A stretch of 64,000 nucleotides of DNA, from NCBI GenBank assembly GCA_019751915.1, contig JAIEMS010000031.1, forward strand, positions 62,001 to 126,000, read 5' to 3'. Of the stretch, positions 24,695 to 33,861 are shown piece by piece; position 1 is the first letter of the stretch; the number at the start of each line of letters is the position of its first letter. The position numbers were made by a program, and so were the translations under genes. Below the pieces are notes generated by a model that saw only the letters and a program-made list of their open reading frames with translations, did not search any database and was not told the origin of the DNA. This DNA is from Burkholderiaceae bacterium (lineage in GTDB: Bacteria; Pseudomonadota; Gammaproteobacteria; Burkholderiales; Burkholderiaceae_C).

Positions 24695-26398
24695 TTACTT
24701 TGCCTTTTCACACACCGTTTGCGCTGCAAGGTGGGCACCAAAGCCTGCACGTTCCATCAGCGAGCGCGGTTGCTCTTGCGGGTCGACTACCCGCAGCACG
24801 CCACCACACTGGCCGGTGGCTTTGAGGATTTGTTCCAGACCTTCCAGGCCAGTGGTGTCCAGCGCCAGCAGCTCGCGCATATCGAGCACCACCTCGACGC
24901 CCCAAGGGCCGGCTTCGATGGCTTGCACGATGGGGTCAATTTTGCTGGCTGCACCAAAAAACAAGACACCATGCAGTTGCCAAACCAAACGTGGTCGCAT
25001 CGGCATGCCGTCGGGGGTGGTCGATGCGTCTGCGCTGGTGGCATCGGTACTGCCCAAGGTCAGCACGGGTTGGGCACGAAACAGCTCGCCCATGCGCCGC
25101 ACAAACAGCACGCAGGCCAAGCCCAGCCCCACTTCGACCGCCACCGTCAGGTCAAAGACTACCGTCAGCAAAAAGGTGCTCACCATCAGCAAACGGTAGT
25201 GGTTGCTGAAATGCTTGAGGCGGACAAACTCGTGCCATTCACCCATGTTCCAAGCGACAAACAACAAAATGCCCGCCAAGACTGCCAGCGGAATGTGCAG
25301 CGCCAGCGGCGCAGCCACCAGCACAATGAGGGCCAGTACCACGGCATGCACCATGCCTGCTATCGGTGTGGAGGCCCCGGCGCGCAAGTTGGTTACGGTG
25401 CGGGCAATCGTGCCGGTGACGGGCATGCCGCCAAAAAAGGGCACGACAAAATTGGCGATACCTTGGGCCATCAGCTCTTGGTTGGGGTCGTGCTTGCGGT
25501 AGTCGGGGGCGGTGGCAAGCTGGTCGGCCACCCGTGCGCACAGCAGCGACTCAATGGCCCCCAGCAGTGCGATGGTCAGCGTAGGCGTGACCAGCAGGCG
25601 CACCGTGTCCCACGAAAACTCCGGCAGTGCAAAGGCGGGTGCTTCTTGCGGAATGCCGCCAAACTTGCTGCCAATGGTCTCGACCGGCATCTCCAGCCAG
25701 TGCGCTAGCGCCGTCAGGACAATCAGTGCAATCACAGGCGCGGGCACCCGAGCAAAGGTGCGCACGGTGTGGCCCTCGGCCACGCGCAGCACCAGTGAGC
25801 CTTGCGCCAACAAGCGGGGCCACAAAAACAACAACCCCAAACAAGCCACACCCAGCGCCAACGCATACGGGTTGATGCTGCCTATGTGGGTGCTCAGGGT
25901 GTAAATCTGCGAGAAAAAATTGGCCGGCATTTTGTCTACCGCCAAACCCAGCCAGTCTTTGACCTGCGACAGCGCAATCAGCACGGCAATGCCATTGGTA
26001 AAACCGATGACGATGCTGACGGGCACCAGCCGTACTAAATTGCCCAACCGCAGCAGGCCCATCCCAAACAGCAGCACCCCAGCGCAAGCGGTCGAAATCA
26101 ACAAATTGGGCAAGCCGTAGCGCTCGACGATGCCATACACAATGACGATAAAGGCACCGGCTGGCCCGCCAATTTGCACGCTGGTGCCCCCCAGCAGCGC
26201 GACCAAAAAGCCCCCGATGATGGCCGTCCACAACCCGGCCTCGGGTTTGAGTCCGCTGGCAATGGCAAAGGCCATCGCCAATGGCAGGGCAACAATGCCC
26301 ACTGTGACACCGGCTCCCACATCGGTCAGTGCCCGGCTACGGTTGTAGCCCTGCAAGGCATCGAAGATGCGGGGACGAAAAGCAGAAAACCGGGCCAT
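24695..26398 (-). CDS. SulP-family anion permease with STAS domain
   Basis: Inner-membrane anion transporter of the SulP/SLC26 family (sulfate, bicarbonate or other anions), 567 residues. The ATG at 26398 is chosen because AAGGAG lies 8 bases upstream; the frame is open to 26449. The N-terminal membrane domain has about 12 segments, including GLKPEAGLWTAIIGGFLVALLGG and GGMPVTGTIARTVTNLRAGA, both family signatures. The C-terminal STAS domain is about 455-560 (LDMRELLALDTTGLEGLEQIL). The gene starts 22 bases after the stop of metG, so they share a transcript. The substrate cannot be read from sequence; nothing nearby encodes sulfate assimilation or carbonic anhydrase. Confidence 0.93.
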   Translation of the reverse strand: MARFSAFRPRIFDALQGYNRSRALTDVGAGVTVGIVALPLAMAFAIASGLKPEAGLWTAIIGGFLVALLGGTSVQIGGPAGAFIVIVYGIVERYGLPNLLISTACAGVLLFGMGLLRLGNLVRLVPVSIVIGFTNGIAVLIALSQVKDWLGLAVDKMPANFFSQIYTLSTHIGSINPYALALGVACLGLLFLWPRLLAQGSLVLRVAEGHTVRTFARVPAPVIALIVLTALAHWLEMPVETIGSKFGGIPQEAPAFALPEFSWDTVRLLVTPTLTIALLGAIESLLCARVADQLATAPDYRKHDPNQELMAQGIANFVVPFFGGMPVTGTIARTVTNLRAGASTPIAGMVHAVVLALIVLVAAPLALHIPLAVLAGILLFVAWNMGEWHEFVRLKHFSNHYRLLMVSTFLLTVVFDLTVAVEVGLGLACVLFVRRMGELFRAQPVLTLGSTDATSADASTTPDGMPMRPRLVWQLHGVLFFGAASKIDPIVQAIEAGPWGVEVVLDMRELLALDTTGLEGLEQILKATGQCGGVLRVVDPQEQPRSLMERAGFGAHLAAQTVCEKAK

Positions 26399-26420
26399 AG
26401 GGGTGCTCCTTGAAGGATGT

Positions 26421-28502
26421 TTAGCCCACCCGCATGCCGGGGGTGGCACCGGGCCAAGGACTCAGCACATGGATGCCGGGGTGGGCTTTTTCGTCACCGT
26501 GGCTGGCTGCCAGCACCATGCCCTCGCTGATGCCAAACTTCATTTTGCGCGGTGCCAAATTAGCCACCATCACCGTCAGTTTGCCGATCAACTCAGCGGG
26601 CTGGTAGGCGCTGGCAATGCCACTGAAAACGTTGCGGTGGCGGCCCTCGCCCACATCAAGCGTCAGGCGCAGCAGTTTGGTCGAGCCTTCCACCGCTTCG
26701 CAGTGGACGATCTGGGCAATGCGCAAATCAATTTTGGCAAAGTCGTCAATGGTGATGGTGGGGGCTATTTCTTCGCCACCCGGTGCTATCACTTCAATAG
26801 CTTCTGCTGCTTGCTGTGCTTGGGCTGGAGGCTCAAACAATGCTTCTAATTGCTTGACATCGACCCGCTGCATCAAATGCTGGTAGTTGCCAATGGTGTG
26901 GCCTTGGCCGAGCATTTGCTGCACGCTGGCAAAGGTGAACGGATCGACGTTCAAGAAGGTTTCGACCTGCGCGGCCAGTGCGGGCAGCACCGGTTTGAGC
27001 AAGATGGTTAGCAGCCGGAAAGCCTCGATGCAGGTGGTACACACATCGTGCAGACGCGTCTCCATGCCCTCCTTTTTTGCCAACTCCCAAGGCTTGTTTT
27101 GATCGACGTACTCATTGACCCGGTCGGCCAGCAGCATGGTTTCGCGCAGGGCTTTGCCGTATTCGCGCTCTGCCAGCAGCTCAATGATCGAAGGCGCGAG
27201 GGTACGCAAGTGGTCGAGCAGCGCGTCGCCATCGGGCGAGACCTCGCCCAGCACCCCGCCAAAGCGCTTGGCAATAAAACCGGCTGCACGCGAGGCAATG
27301 TTGATGTATTTGCCGACCAAATCGCTGTTGACGCGGGCCAGAAAATCGTCGGCATTGAAGTCGATGTCTTCATTGCGGCTGCTGAGTTTGGCGGCCAAGT
27401 AGTAGCGCAGCCACTCGGGGTTCATGCCCAAATTCAGGTACTTGAGTGGGTCAAGACCCGTGCCCCGGCTTTTGCTCATCTTTTCGCCGTTGTTGACCGT
27501 CAAGAAGCCGTGGACAAAAATTTTGTCGGGCACCTTGCGGCCACTGAACTGGAGCGTCGCAGGCCAAAACAGCGTGTGGAAGGTCACGATGTCTTTGCCG
27601 ATAAAGTGGTATTGCTCTAAATCGGGGTCAGCCATGTAGTCGTCGTAGCTTTGGCCGCGTTTGTCGAGCAGGTTCTTCAGCGAGGCCAAATAGCCGATGG
27701 GGGCATCGAGCCAGACGTAAAAATATTTACCCGGTGCATCGGGAATTTCAATCCCAAAGTAGGGCGCATCGCGGCTGATGTCCCAATCGCCCAAGCCCTC
27801 GCTGACGCTGCCATCGGGGTTGGTGCGCACGCTGAACCATTCACGCACTTTGTTGGCGACCTCGGGTTGCAGGCGGCCATCTTGCGTCCATTCTTCCAAA
27901 AAGGCCACGCAGCGCGGATCGGACAGCTTGAAGAAAAAGTGCTCCGAGCTTTTGAGCACCGGCTTGGCTCCCGACAGGGCCGAATACGGCTCAATCAAAT
28001 CGGTCGGCGCATAGACGGCACCACACACTTCGCAGTTGTCGCCGTACTGCTCTTTGGCGCGGCATTTGGGGCAGGTGCCCTTAATGAAGCGGTCGGGCAA
28101 GAACATGTTCTTCTCGGGGTCGAAGAACTGCTCGATCACTTGGGTCGAAATCAAGCCGTTGGCCTTGAGGTCAAGGTAAATTTGCTGCGCTAGTTGGTGG
28201 TTCTCGGGGGCATCGGTGCTGTGCCAGTTGTCAAACTGGATATGAAAACCATCGAGGTACTGTTTGCGACCGGCAGCAATGTCGGCCACGAACTGCTGGG
28301 GCGTTTTACCGGCTTTTTCGGCGGCGATCATGATCGGCGCGCCGTGGGTGTCGTCAGCGCCGACAAAATTGACCTCGTTGCCCAGCATGCGCTGCAAGCG
28401 CACCCAAATATCGGCTTGGATGTATTCCATGATGTGGCCGATGTGAAAGTTGCCGTTGGCGTAAGGCAGGGCGGTAGTGACGAAAAGTTTGCGTGCGGAC
28501 AT
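26421..28502 (-). CDS. metG: Methionyl-tRNA synthetase
   Basis: Charges tRNA-Met in the cytoplasm; 693 residues with the full bacterial layout. The class I motif FHIGH is at 19-23; a four-cysteine zinc knuckle follows ([18 protein letters not shown]); the second signature KMSKSRGTG is near 340; then the anticodon-binding helical domain, and a C-terminal OB-fold tRNA-binding domain ([13 protein letters not shown]...[15 protein letters not shown]) used for dimerisation. The linker before that domain ([17 protein letters not shown]) is encoded by DNA resembling the dispersed repeat. It is divergent from apbC/mrp across 119 bases, and upstream of sulP on the same strand. Confidence 0.98.
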   Translation of the reverse strand: MSARKLFVTTALPYANGNFHIGHIMEYIQADIWVRLQRMLGNEVNFVGADDTHGAPIMIAAEKAGKTPQQFVADIAAGRKQYLDGFHIQFDNWHSTDAPENHQLAQQIYLDLKANGLISTQVIEQFFDPEKNMFLPDRFIKGTCPKCRAKEQYGDNCEVCGAVYAPTDLIEPYSALSGAKPVLKSSEHFFFKLSDPRCVAFLEEWTQDGRLQPEVANKVREWFSVRTNPDGSVSEGLGDWDISRDAPYFGIEIPDAPGKYFYVWLDAPIGYLASLKNLLDKRGQSYDDYMADPDLEQYHFIGKDIVTFHTLFWPATLQFSGRKVPDKIFVHGFLTVNNGEKMSKSRGTGLDPLKYLNLGMNPEWLRYYLAAKLSSRNEDIDFNADDFLARVNSDLVGKYINIASRAAGFIAKRFGGVLGEVSPDGDALLDHLRTLAPSIIELLAEREYGKALRETMLLADRVNEYVDQNKPWELAKKEGMETRLHDVCTTCIEAFRLLTILLKPVLPALAAQVETFLNVDPFTFASVQQMLGQGHTIGNYQHLMQRVDVKQLEALFEPPAQAQQAAEAIEVIAPGGEEIAPTITIDDFAKIDLRIAQIVHCEAVEGSTKLLRLTLDVGEGRHRNVFSGIASAYQPAELIGKLTVMVANLAPRKMKFGISEGMVLAASHGDEKAHPGIHVLSPWPGATPGMRVG
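26785..26818. repeat. Dispersed palindromic repeat relic inside metG
   Basis: Plus-strand GCTATCACTTCAATAGC followed by TTCTGCTGCTTGCTG parallels copy A (GCTATGTAATTCATAGC then TGCTAGTGCTTGCTA). It falls in the flexible linker between the anticodon-binding and C-terminal OB domains and keeps the frame. Confidence 0.45.
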
Positions 28503-28621
28503 GGTGTGTGCAGGGGCTTTCTGGGCGCGGCGCGCTGTGCAGCGCGAAAGGGGCGATTCTAGGGCGCACCGTTGTGTTGGGACTTGGCTAGACTAGCCAG
28601 CCCACAGGAGTTATTCAAAAA

Positions 28622-29713
28622 ATGGCAGTCACCGCACCAAGCCTTCTGGCAGCGCTTTCGAGCGTAAAAGACCCGCACACGGGCCAAGACTTCGTTAGTA
28701 CCCGCGCACTGCGCAACGTGCAAATCAATGGCGCAGATGTGGCCTTTGAACTGGAATTGGGCTACCCCGCCAAAAGCATCGAACCTGAACTGCGTCGCAG
28801 TTTGATCGCCGCCGCCCGAACTGTGCCCGGGGTGGGCGAGGTATCGGTGCACATCAGCACCCACATCGTGGCCCACGCCGTGCAGCGCGGTGTGCAATTG
28901 CTGGCCGGAGTGAAAAATATCATTGCCGTGGCCTCGGGCAAAGGCGGCGTCGGTAAAAGCACCACCACCGCCAATTTAGCGTTGGCATTGGCCGCCGAGG
29001 GCGCGCGCGTTGGCGTGCTCGATGCCGACATTTACGGCCCCAGCCAACCGATGATGATGGGCATTGACCGCCAGCCCGACAGCGCAGACGGCAAAACCAT
29101 GGAGCCGCTAGAGAACTACGGCGTGCAGGTGATGTCGATCGGCTTTTTGATCGATCCCGACCAAGCCATGATTTGGCGCGGCCCGATGGCAACGCAGGCC
29201 CTCGACCAACTGCTGCGCCAAACCAACTGGAAAGAGCTCGACTATCTGCTGGTCGATATGCCCCCCGGCACCGGCGACATCCAACTGACCCTGAGCCAGC
29301 GCGTGCCCATGACCGGGGCCGTGATTGTGACCACGCCACAAGATATTGCTTTGTTGGATGCCAAAAAGGGCATCAAAATGTTTGAAAAAGTCGGGGTGCC
29401 GATTTTGGGCATCGTCGAGAACATGGCCGTGCATGTGTGCAGCCAGTGTGGTCATGCCGAGCATATTTTTGGTGTCGATGGTGGCAAAAACATGGCAGCT
29501 GAGTACGGCATGGATTATTTGGGCGCGTTGCCATTGGACATGCAGATTCGGCTGCAAGCCGACAGCGGTAAACCGACCGTGGTCGCCGACCCCGAGGGCG
29601 ATGTGGCCCAGCGCTACAAAAAAATGGCCCGCACCGTCGCGGCCAAGGTTGCCAAGCAGTCCAAAGACTTCTCGGCCAAGTTTCCAACGATTTCGATCAG
29701 CAAAAACACCTGA
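28622..29713 (+). CDS. apbC: Iron-sulfur cluster carrier ATPase ApbC/Mrp
   Basis: Cytoplasmic P-loop ATPase of the Mrp/NBP35 family that binds and transfers Fe-S clusters; 363 residues. An N-terminal MIP18-like domain (about 5-90) is followed by the deviant Walker A SGKGGVGKST (105-114), switch region DADIYGPSQPMMMG, LVDMPPGTGDIQL and the cluster-binding CSQCG (CxxC) region. A CACAGGAG ribosome site precedes the ATG; this leader resembles that of metK. It is divergent from metG. The stop is followed by a gene-poor stretch. Confidence 0.97.
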   Translation: MAVTAPSLLAALSSVKDPHTGQDFVSTRALRNVQINGADVAFELELGYPAKSIEPELRRSLIAAARTVPGVGEVSVHISTHIVAHAVQRGVQLLAGVKNIIAVASGKGGVGKSTTTANLALALAAEGARVGVLDADIYGPSQPMMMGIDRQPDSADGKTMEPLENYGVQVMSIGFLIDPDQAMIWRGPMATQALDQLLRQTNWKELDYLLVDMPPGTGDIQLTLSQRVPMTGAVIVTTPQDIALLDAKKGIKMFEKVGVPILGIVENMAVHVCSQCGHAEHIFGVDGGKNMAAEYGMDYLGALPLDMQIRLQADSGKPTVVADPEGDVAQRYKKMARTVAAKVAKQSKDFSAKFPTISISKNT

Positions 29714-30125
29714 ACTTGCTGCGACTAGCGCACCATGAGCCTTCTGCCCGAAACCCCCGCCGTGGCCTTTGCCACCCCCGAGGCACTGCGGCGCGCCAGG
29801 CACACCAAGGGCCGCCAGCCCGAGCCGCAGGCGCTGGCACAGGTGCTGGAACTGTTGGGCCAGCACCTTCCAGAGGCGCTATGCGCTCTCGAGCGCGTTG
29901 GCGGCGGATTCTGGGCAGGCCGAAGAAATCCTCACTGCCACGGAAAACTCAGGAGTGCCCGGCTTGCAATGGCACCCCTGAGGGCGCAGTGTTGATGGCC
30001 TTTGCTTACGCCGAGGCCGCAGCCAATCTATTGACCAATCCGGCGCTCGATCCGTTTGGAAAAATCCCAGAATTCAAATACTGCGCGGTAGCAGGTATTG
30101 CCCACGGTGCAGGCATCATGCACGG
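29714..30125. other. 412-base gap with a probable gene remnant
   Basis: No confident gene. An ORF at 29735-29995 (86 codons, plus strand) starts MSLLPETPAVAFATPEALRRA and has a plausible helical opening (QPEPQALAQVLELLGQ), faintly like the N-terminus of NuoE/formate dehydrogenase-type subunits, but after about 45 codons the translation loses protein-like character. A second frame, 29978-30125, reads PEGAVLMAFAYAEAAANLLTNPALDPFGK and also looks like protein sequence I cannot assign. The pattern suggests fragments of one or two decayed or rearranged genes. No RNA gene or terminator was seen. Confidence 0.4.
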
Positions 30126-32171
30126 TCAATTGCCTCCATCGTTGCGCGTTGGCGGGTACACCATCACCCGGTTGCGTCCTTGTTGCTTGGCATGGTAGAG
30201 GGCGGTGTCGGCCTGTTCAAACAGCGTTTGCGTGCAAGTAACGCTGTGGCGGTGGCTTCGCGGTGGGGGCAAATCAACGGCCCAGCGCTCGGCTGACTCG
30301 GTAAACGCTGGCACTGCACACACCAAGCCAATACTGACCGTCACATAAGGTTGGACGCTGCTTTGGGCGTGTTCCAGCGCTAAACCGGCCACAGCAGCCC
30401 GCACCCGTTCGGCTACCACCATGGCTTGGGCCGTATCGGCATGGGGCAACAGCACCGAGAACTCTTCGCCACCATAGCGTGCTGCCAATTCACCGGCCCG
30501 TGTGACCGATTCGGCAATAGCCTTTGCCACCTTTTGCAGGCACACATCACCGGCTACGTGGCCGTAGTGGTCGTTGTAGGCCTTGAAGTGATCGACATCA
30601 ATCATCATCAGCGACAGCGTGGTTTTGCTTCGCATGGCGCGCTGCCATTCGAGTGCCATGTGTTCGTCCAGCGCACGGCGGTTGGGGATTTGCGTCATCG
30701 GGTCAAGGCGCACCTTTTCTTCGAGGACGGTGCGGTAATTGGCAAGTTCTTCTTCCGACTGCTTGCGTTCGGTGATGTCTTGGATGGTGCCAATCATTCG
30801 CACCGGCCCGCTCTTTTCGGCTGGAGCCTCGTATTCGCCCCAGACTTCAACCCAGCGCATTGCTTGGTCGCTCATGCGCTGGATGCGGTATTGGGCACGC
30901 AGGGCCGTACCCGATGACATGGCATGGCGGTGTACCTCTAGTACTTTTTGGCGCTCGTCTGGCAAAACCAAGGTAGCCCATTCTTTCAGTCCGATCTCAA
31001 TGCCATCAGGTAAACCAAAAATTTCCCGGGCCATGGACGACATTGCGAACTTTGTTTCGATCAAATCAAATGCAAAGTAACCAATCGAAGCTGCCTTTTG
31101 TGCCCCTTCAAGCCAGCCCATGTGCCGTTGCAATTCGATTTTGAGTGCGCGTTCACGCAGCCAAGCACGCCGCTGGACATAGGCAAAAACCAGTCCCGCC
31201 AACAACAAGCACAAACTGACCGGCAAGCTCAGCGCTAGCACTTCGCGCATTTGGGTGTCTGCAAAAGCCTCTGCTACATCAATCTTAGATACCACCATCC
31301 ACGGCGACTCTGGCACCGCACTGGTCATCGCCAAAACCTCTTGTTCCCGGTAGTCGCTGCCATAAAAGATGCCTCGCACTCCCAACATAGCTTGGCCGAT
31401 AAAGTCTGCTTGTTGCAAACTTTCTACACCATCGGCTGGTATTTTGAAAACCGTGGTCGAATCCAGCGGATGGCGCAATGGGTTGAGGGCTTGTGCTTGG
31501 TTGCCACTGCGGCTAAACAGAATCGATTCGGCGGTGGTGCGCGGTGTTGGCCATGCCTGCAGTCGGGGGTAAAGGGTGGTGCGTACGTCGCTCACCAACC
31601 AAATGGCTCCCATTGGCTGGGCACCATCAAAAATGGGCGCGATCAGGCTAAAAAAGGGAAACGCAAAGAACGGGTCATGGCGTGGCTCCACCACGCTGAC
31701 CAGCGCCTGCGAGAAGGCGTGTTGCAGCGCTTGCTGTTCTGGTGCGGGCAGCACCCCGGCAGCGGTGTCCGCAGGGCCAAGCTGTAAATGTCCCTGTGCA
31801 TCAACCAAATAAACAGCCGTGTATTTTTGACGCTCTTGCAAAATGCGCAAGCGCTCTTGTACCAGCACTTGCTGTGCATCTAAGTGGTTTTGCAACCAGC
31901 TTGCGATGGTTTGTGCCAACAAGGTGTCGTCCAGCAGTGCTGCGGCATCGGTGAGCCTTTGTTCGCGCCAATCGACTACGCCTTGGGTTTGCAGGTAATT
32001 GATGGCATACAACTCTTGCTCGGCTTGGTGGCAGTAGCGATCTTGACGTTCTTGGTACACCACCGCAACACCCCACAAGATGGCGCTAAAAATCAGCATG
32101 CCAGTGACAAGCAGCGCTTTCCAGCCCCTTCCACGAAGGAGGCAGGAGAAAAAAGCGTGAGGTGAGCGCAT
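30126..32171 (-). CDS. Membrane diguanylate cyclase with periplasmic sensor, PAS and GGDEF
   Basis: 681 residues from the ATG at 32171 (a TTG three codons upstream is possible). Order: membrane helix (about 18-38), a long periplasmic region of about 270 residues in the style of a Cache sensor, second helix (about 317-337), PAS with PAC end (about 360-490; RMIGTIQDITERKQ), then GGDEF with an intact GGEEF site and substrate residues DVDHFKAYND. The cyclase should make c-di-GMP. Two oddities: the inhibitory site is RAGE rather than RxxD, and about 25 residues (AERWAVDLPPPRSHRHSVTC) are inserted between VSIGLVC and the final ADTALYHAKQQGRN helix. Confidence 0.92.
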   Translation of the reverse strand: MRSPHAFFSCLLRGRGWKALLVTGMLIFSAILWGVAVVYQERQDRYCHQAEQELYAINYLQTQGVVDWREQRLTDAAALLDDTLLAQTIASWLQNHLDAQQVLVQERLRILQERQKYTAVYLVDAQGHLQLGPADTAAGVLPAPEQQALQHAFSQALVSVVEPRHDPFFAFPFFSLIAPIFDGAQPMGAIWLVSDVRTTLYPRLQAWPTPRTTAESILFSRSGNQAQALNPLRHPLDSTTVFKIPADGVESLQQADFIGQAMLGVRGIFYGSDYREQEVLAMTSAVPESPWMVVSKIDVAEAFADTQMREVLALSLPVSLCLLLAGLVFAYVQRRAWLRERALKIELQRHMGWLEGAQKAASIGYFAFDLIETKFAMSSMAREIFGLPDGIEIGLKEWATLVLPDERQKVLEVHRHAMSSGTALRAQYRIQRMSDQAMRWVEVWGEYEAPAEKSGPVRMIGTIQDITERKQSEEELANYRTVLEEKVRLDPMTQIPNRRALDEHMALEWQRAMRSKTTLSLMMIDVDHFKAYNDHYGHVAGDVCLQKVAKAIAESVTRAGELAARYGGEEFSVLLPHADTAQAMVVAERVRAAVAGLALEHAQSSVQPYVTVSIGLVCAVPAFTESAERWAVDLPPPRSHRHSVTCTQTLFEQADTALYHAKQQGRNRVMVYPPTRNDGGN

Positions 32172-32326
32172 GGGCACCAAAGAACAGGCAGGACGTAAAG
32201 ATTGTTAGCGTCTGGACACTTTTTGAGATTAGATTCACCAGTGCAAGAGTCCAAGCCATAGGACTGAGCGTAGTGCATTGTCAGCCCTTGGCATCGTCTT
32301 TATCTGTGCAATAAAGGACCTTTACC

Positions 32327-33835
32327 GTGCCCATTTCACGCCGTACCGTGGCATCCCTGCTGGCCAGCAGTGCAACTGGAGTGTCACTTGGATGGGGGAG
32401 TCCCCTTCAGGCACATGCCGAACCCAGCCGCCGAAGTGTTGTCATTGGGATTTCGCTCGAACCCGATAGCCTTGACCCGACCACCTCACCATCGGCATCG
32501 ATTGGCGAAGTCGTTCATTACAACGTCTTGGAGGGCCTGACCCGCATCGAAGAAAACGGCTCCACATCTGCCTTGCTCGCCCAATCATGGACGCGCAGTG
32601 CCGATGGCAAAACCTACACCTTTCAATTGCATAAGGGCGCACTGTTTCACGATGGTACGGCGTGTGATGCAGCGGCTGTGAAATTCTCATTCGACCGCGC
32701 CAAGGCCGCCGATTCAAAAAACAAAGCGAAAAAAACCCTGTTCGACAATATCGCTAGCATCACCACACCGACACCCCACACGGTGGTTTTGACGCTGAAC
32801 CATGCCGACGGTAACTTGCTGTTCAGGCTGGGCGAAAACACTGCGGTGGTGCTGCACCCCGAAACTGCCGCCCAAGCCGCCACCCACCCAGTAGGCACGG
32901 GGCCTTACCGATTTGAGCACTGGAAAAAGGGTTGGGGAGTCACCTTGGTGAAGTTTCCGGGGCACCGCCAAGCCGCACTGGTGCAGGTGCCGCAGGTCAC
33001 GTTCCGGTTCATCAACAATCCACCTGATCAGGCCAGTGCCGTGCTGTCGGGCGAAGTGGACATGTTGTTCAACATTGCCACGCAGAACGTCTCGCAGTTC
33101 CAAGACAACAACCGCTACCGGGTCATGATTGGAGCCTCCAACGGCAAGGGCATGTTGGCAATCAATAACCGGCGCAAGCCCCTGAACGATGTGCGGGTGC
33201 GCCGGGCCATCACCCACGCCATTGACCGCGAGGCCTTTATCCGAAAAATGCTGGACGGGCGTGGTCGGGCGATTGGCAGCCATTTTTCGCCGACCGAACC
33301 GGGCTATATCCACTTGGCCGGAATGTACCCCTACGACCCAGAACGGGCTAGGGCGTTGCTCAAGGAAGCGGGGGTTAAAACGCCGCTGCTGCTTTCATTG
33401 ACGCTGCCGCCGACACCCTACGCGCGCTCAGACCGCGCTTTGCTGGTCGATGCGTTGGCCCAAATTGGTATTCATGCAACACCCATACACGTCAGTTGGT
33501 CACAGTGGCTCGAAGGAACATTCAAGGGCGACTTTGACTTGACCATGATTAACCACGTCGAGCCGCTGGACTACCCTATCTACACCGACCCAGAGTATTA
33601 CTTTGGCTACGACAGCCCTGCTTTTCGCAACCTTGTGGCGCGCCATGCCGCCAGCGACAACGCCCGCGAGCGCCAAACGCTCTTGGCCGACATTCAACGG
33701 CATTTGGCCACCGATGCTGTCAATGCGTGGATTTTTGCCTCGCAGATTACGGCTGTCTCGCGCAAAGGGCTGACGGGCTGGTGGATGAACTACCCCATTT
33801 TCGTCCACGACGTTGCCGCTTTGCGCTGGGAGTGA
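32327..33835 (+). CDS. ABC-transporter solute-binding protein, family 5 (peptide/nickel type)
   Basis: Periplasmic binding protein of the SBP_bac_5 (DppA/OppA/NikA) family, 502 residues. It begins at a GTG at 32327, preceded by AAGGA. The signal peptide contains a twin-arginine SRRTVASLL and ends near LQAHA, so Tat export is possible though unusual for this family. Family landmarks: LEPDSLDPTTSPSASIGEVVHYNVLEGL, ALLAQSWTRSADGKTYTFQLHKGALFHDG and GTGPYRFEHWKKG; the family's ligand cleft follows. No permease or ATPase genes adjoin it, so it either serves a transporter encoded elsewhere or has another role. Confidence 0.9.
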   Translation: MPISRRTVASLLASSATGVSLGWGSPLQAHAEPSRRSVVIGISLEPDSLDPTTSPSASIGEVVHYNVLEGLTRIEENGSTSALLAQSWTRSADGKTYTFQLHKGALFHDGTACDAAAVKFSFDRAKAADSKNKAKKTLFDNIASITTPTPHTVVLTLNHADGNLLFRLGENTAVVLHPETAAQAATHPVGTGPYRFEHWKKGWGVTLVKFPGHRQAALVQVPQVTFRFINNPPDQASAVLSGEVDMLFNIATQNVSQFQDNNRYRVMIGASNGKGMLAINNRRKPLNDVRVRRAITHAIDREAFIRKMLDGRGRAIGSHFSPTEPGYIHLAGMYPYDPERARALLKEAGVKTPLLLSLTLPPTPYARSDRALLVDALAQIGIHATPIHVSWSQWLEGTFKGDFDLTMINHVEPLDYPIYTDPEYYFGYDSPAFRNLVARHAASDNARERQTLLADIQRHLATDAVNAWIFASQITAVSRKGLTGWWMNYPIFVHDVAALRWE

Positions 33836-33856
33836 TGCCGGGCATTGCGCCCGGCA
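33836..33856. terminator. Hairpin between convergent genes (possible bidirectional terminator)
   Basis: Perfect 8-bp stem TGCCGGGC / GCCCGGCA with 5-base loop directly after the binding-protein stop and 5 bases before the maeB stop. There is no immediate T run on either strand, so termination strength is doubtful. Confidence 0.4.
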
Positions 33857-33861
33857 CCGCT

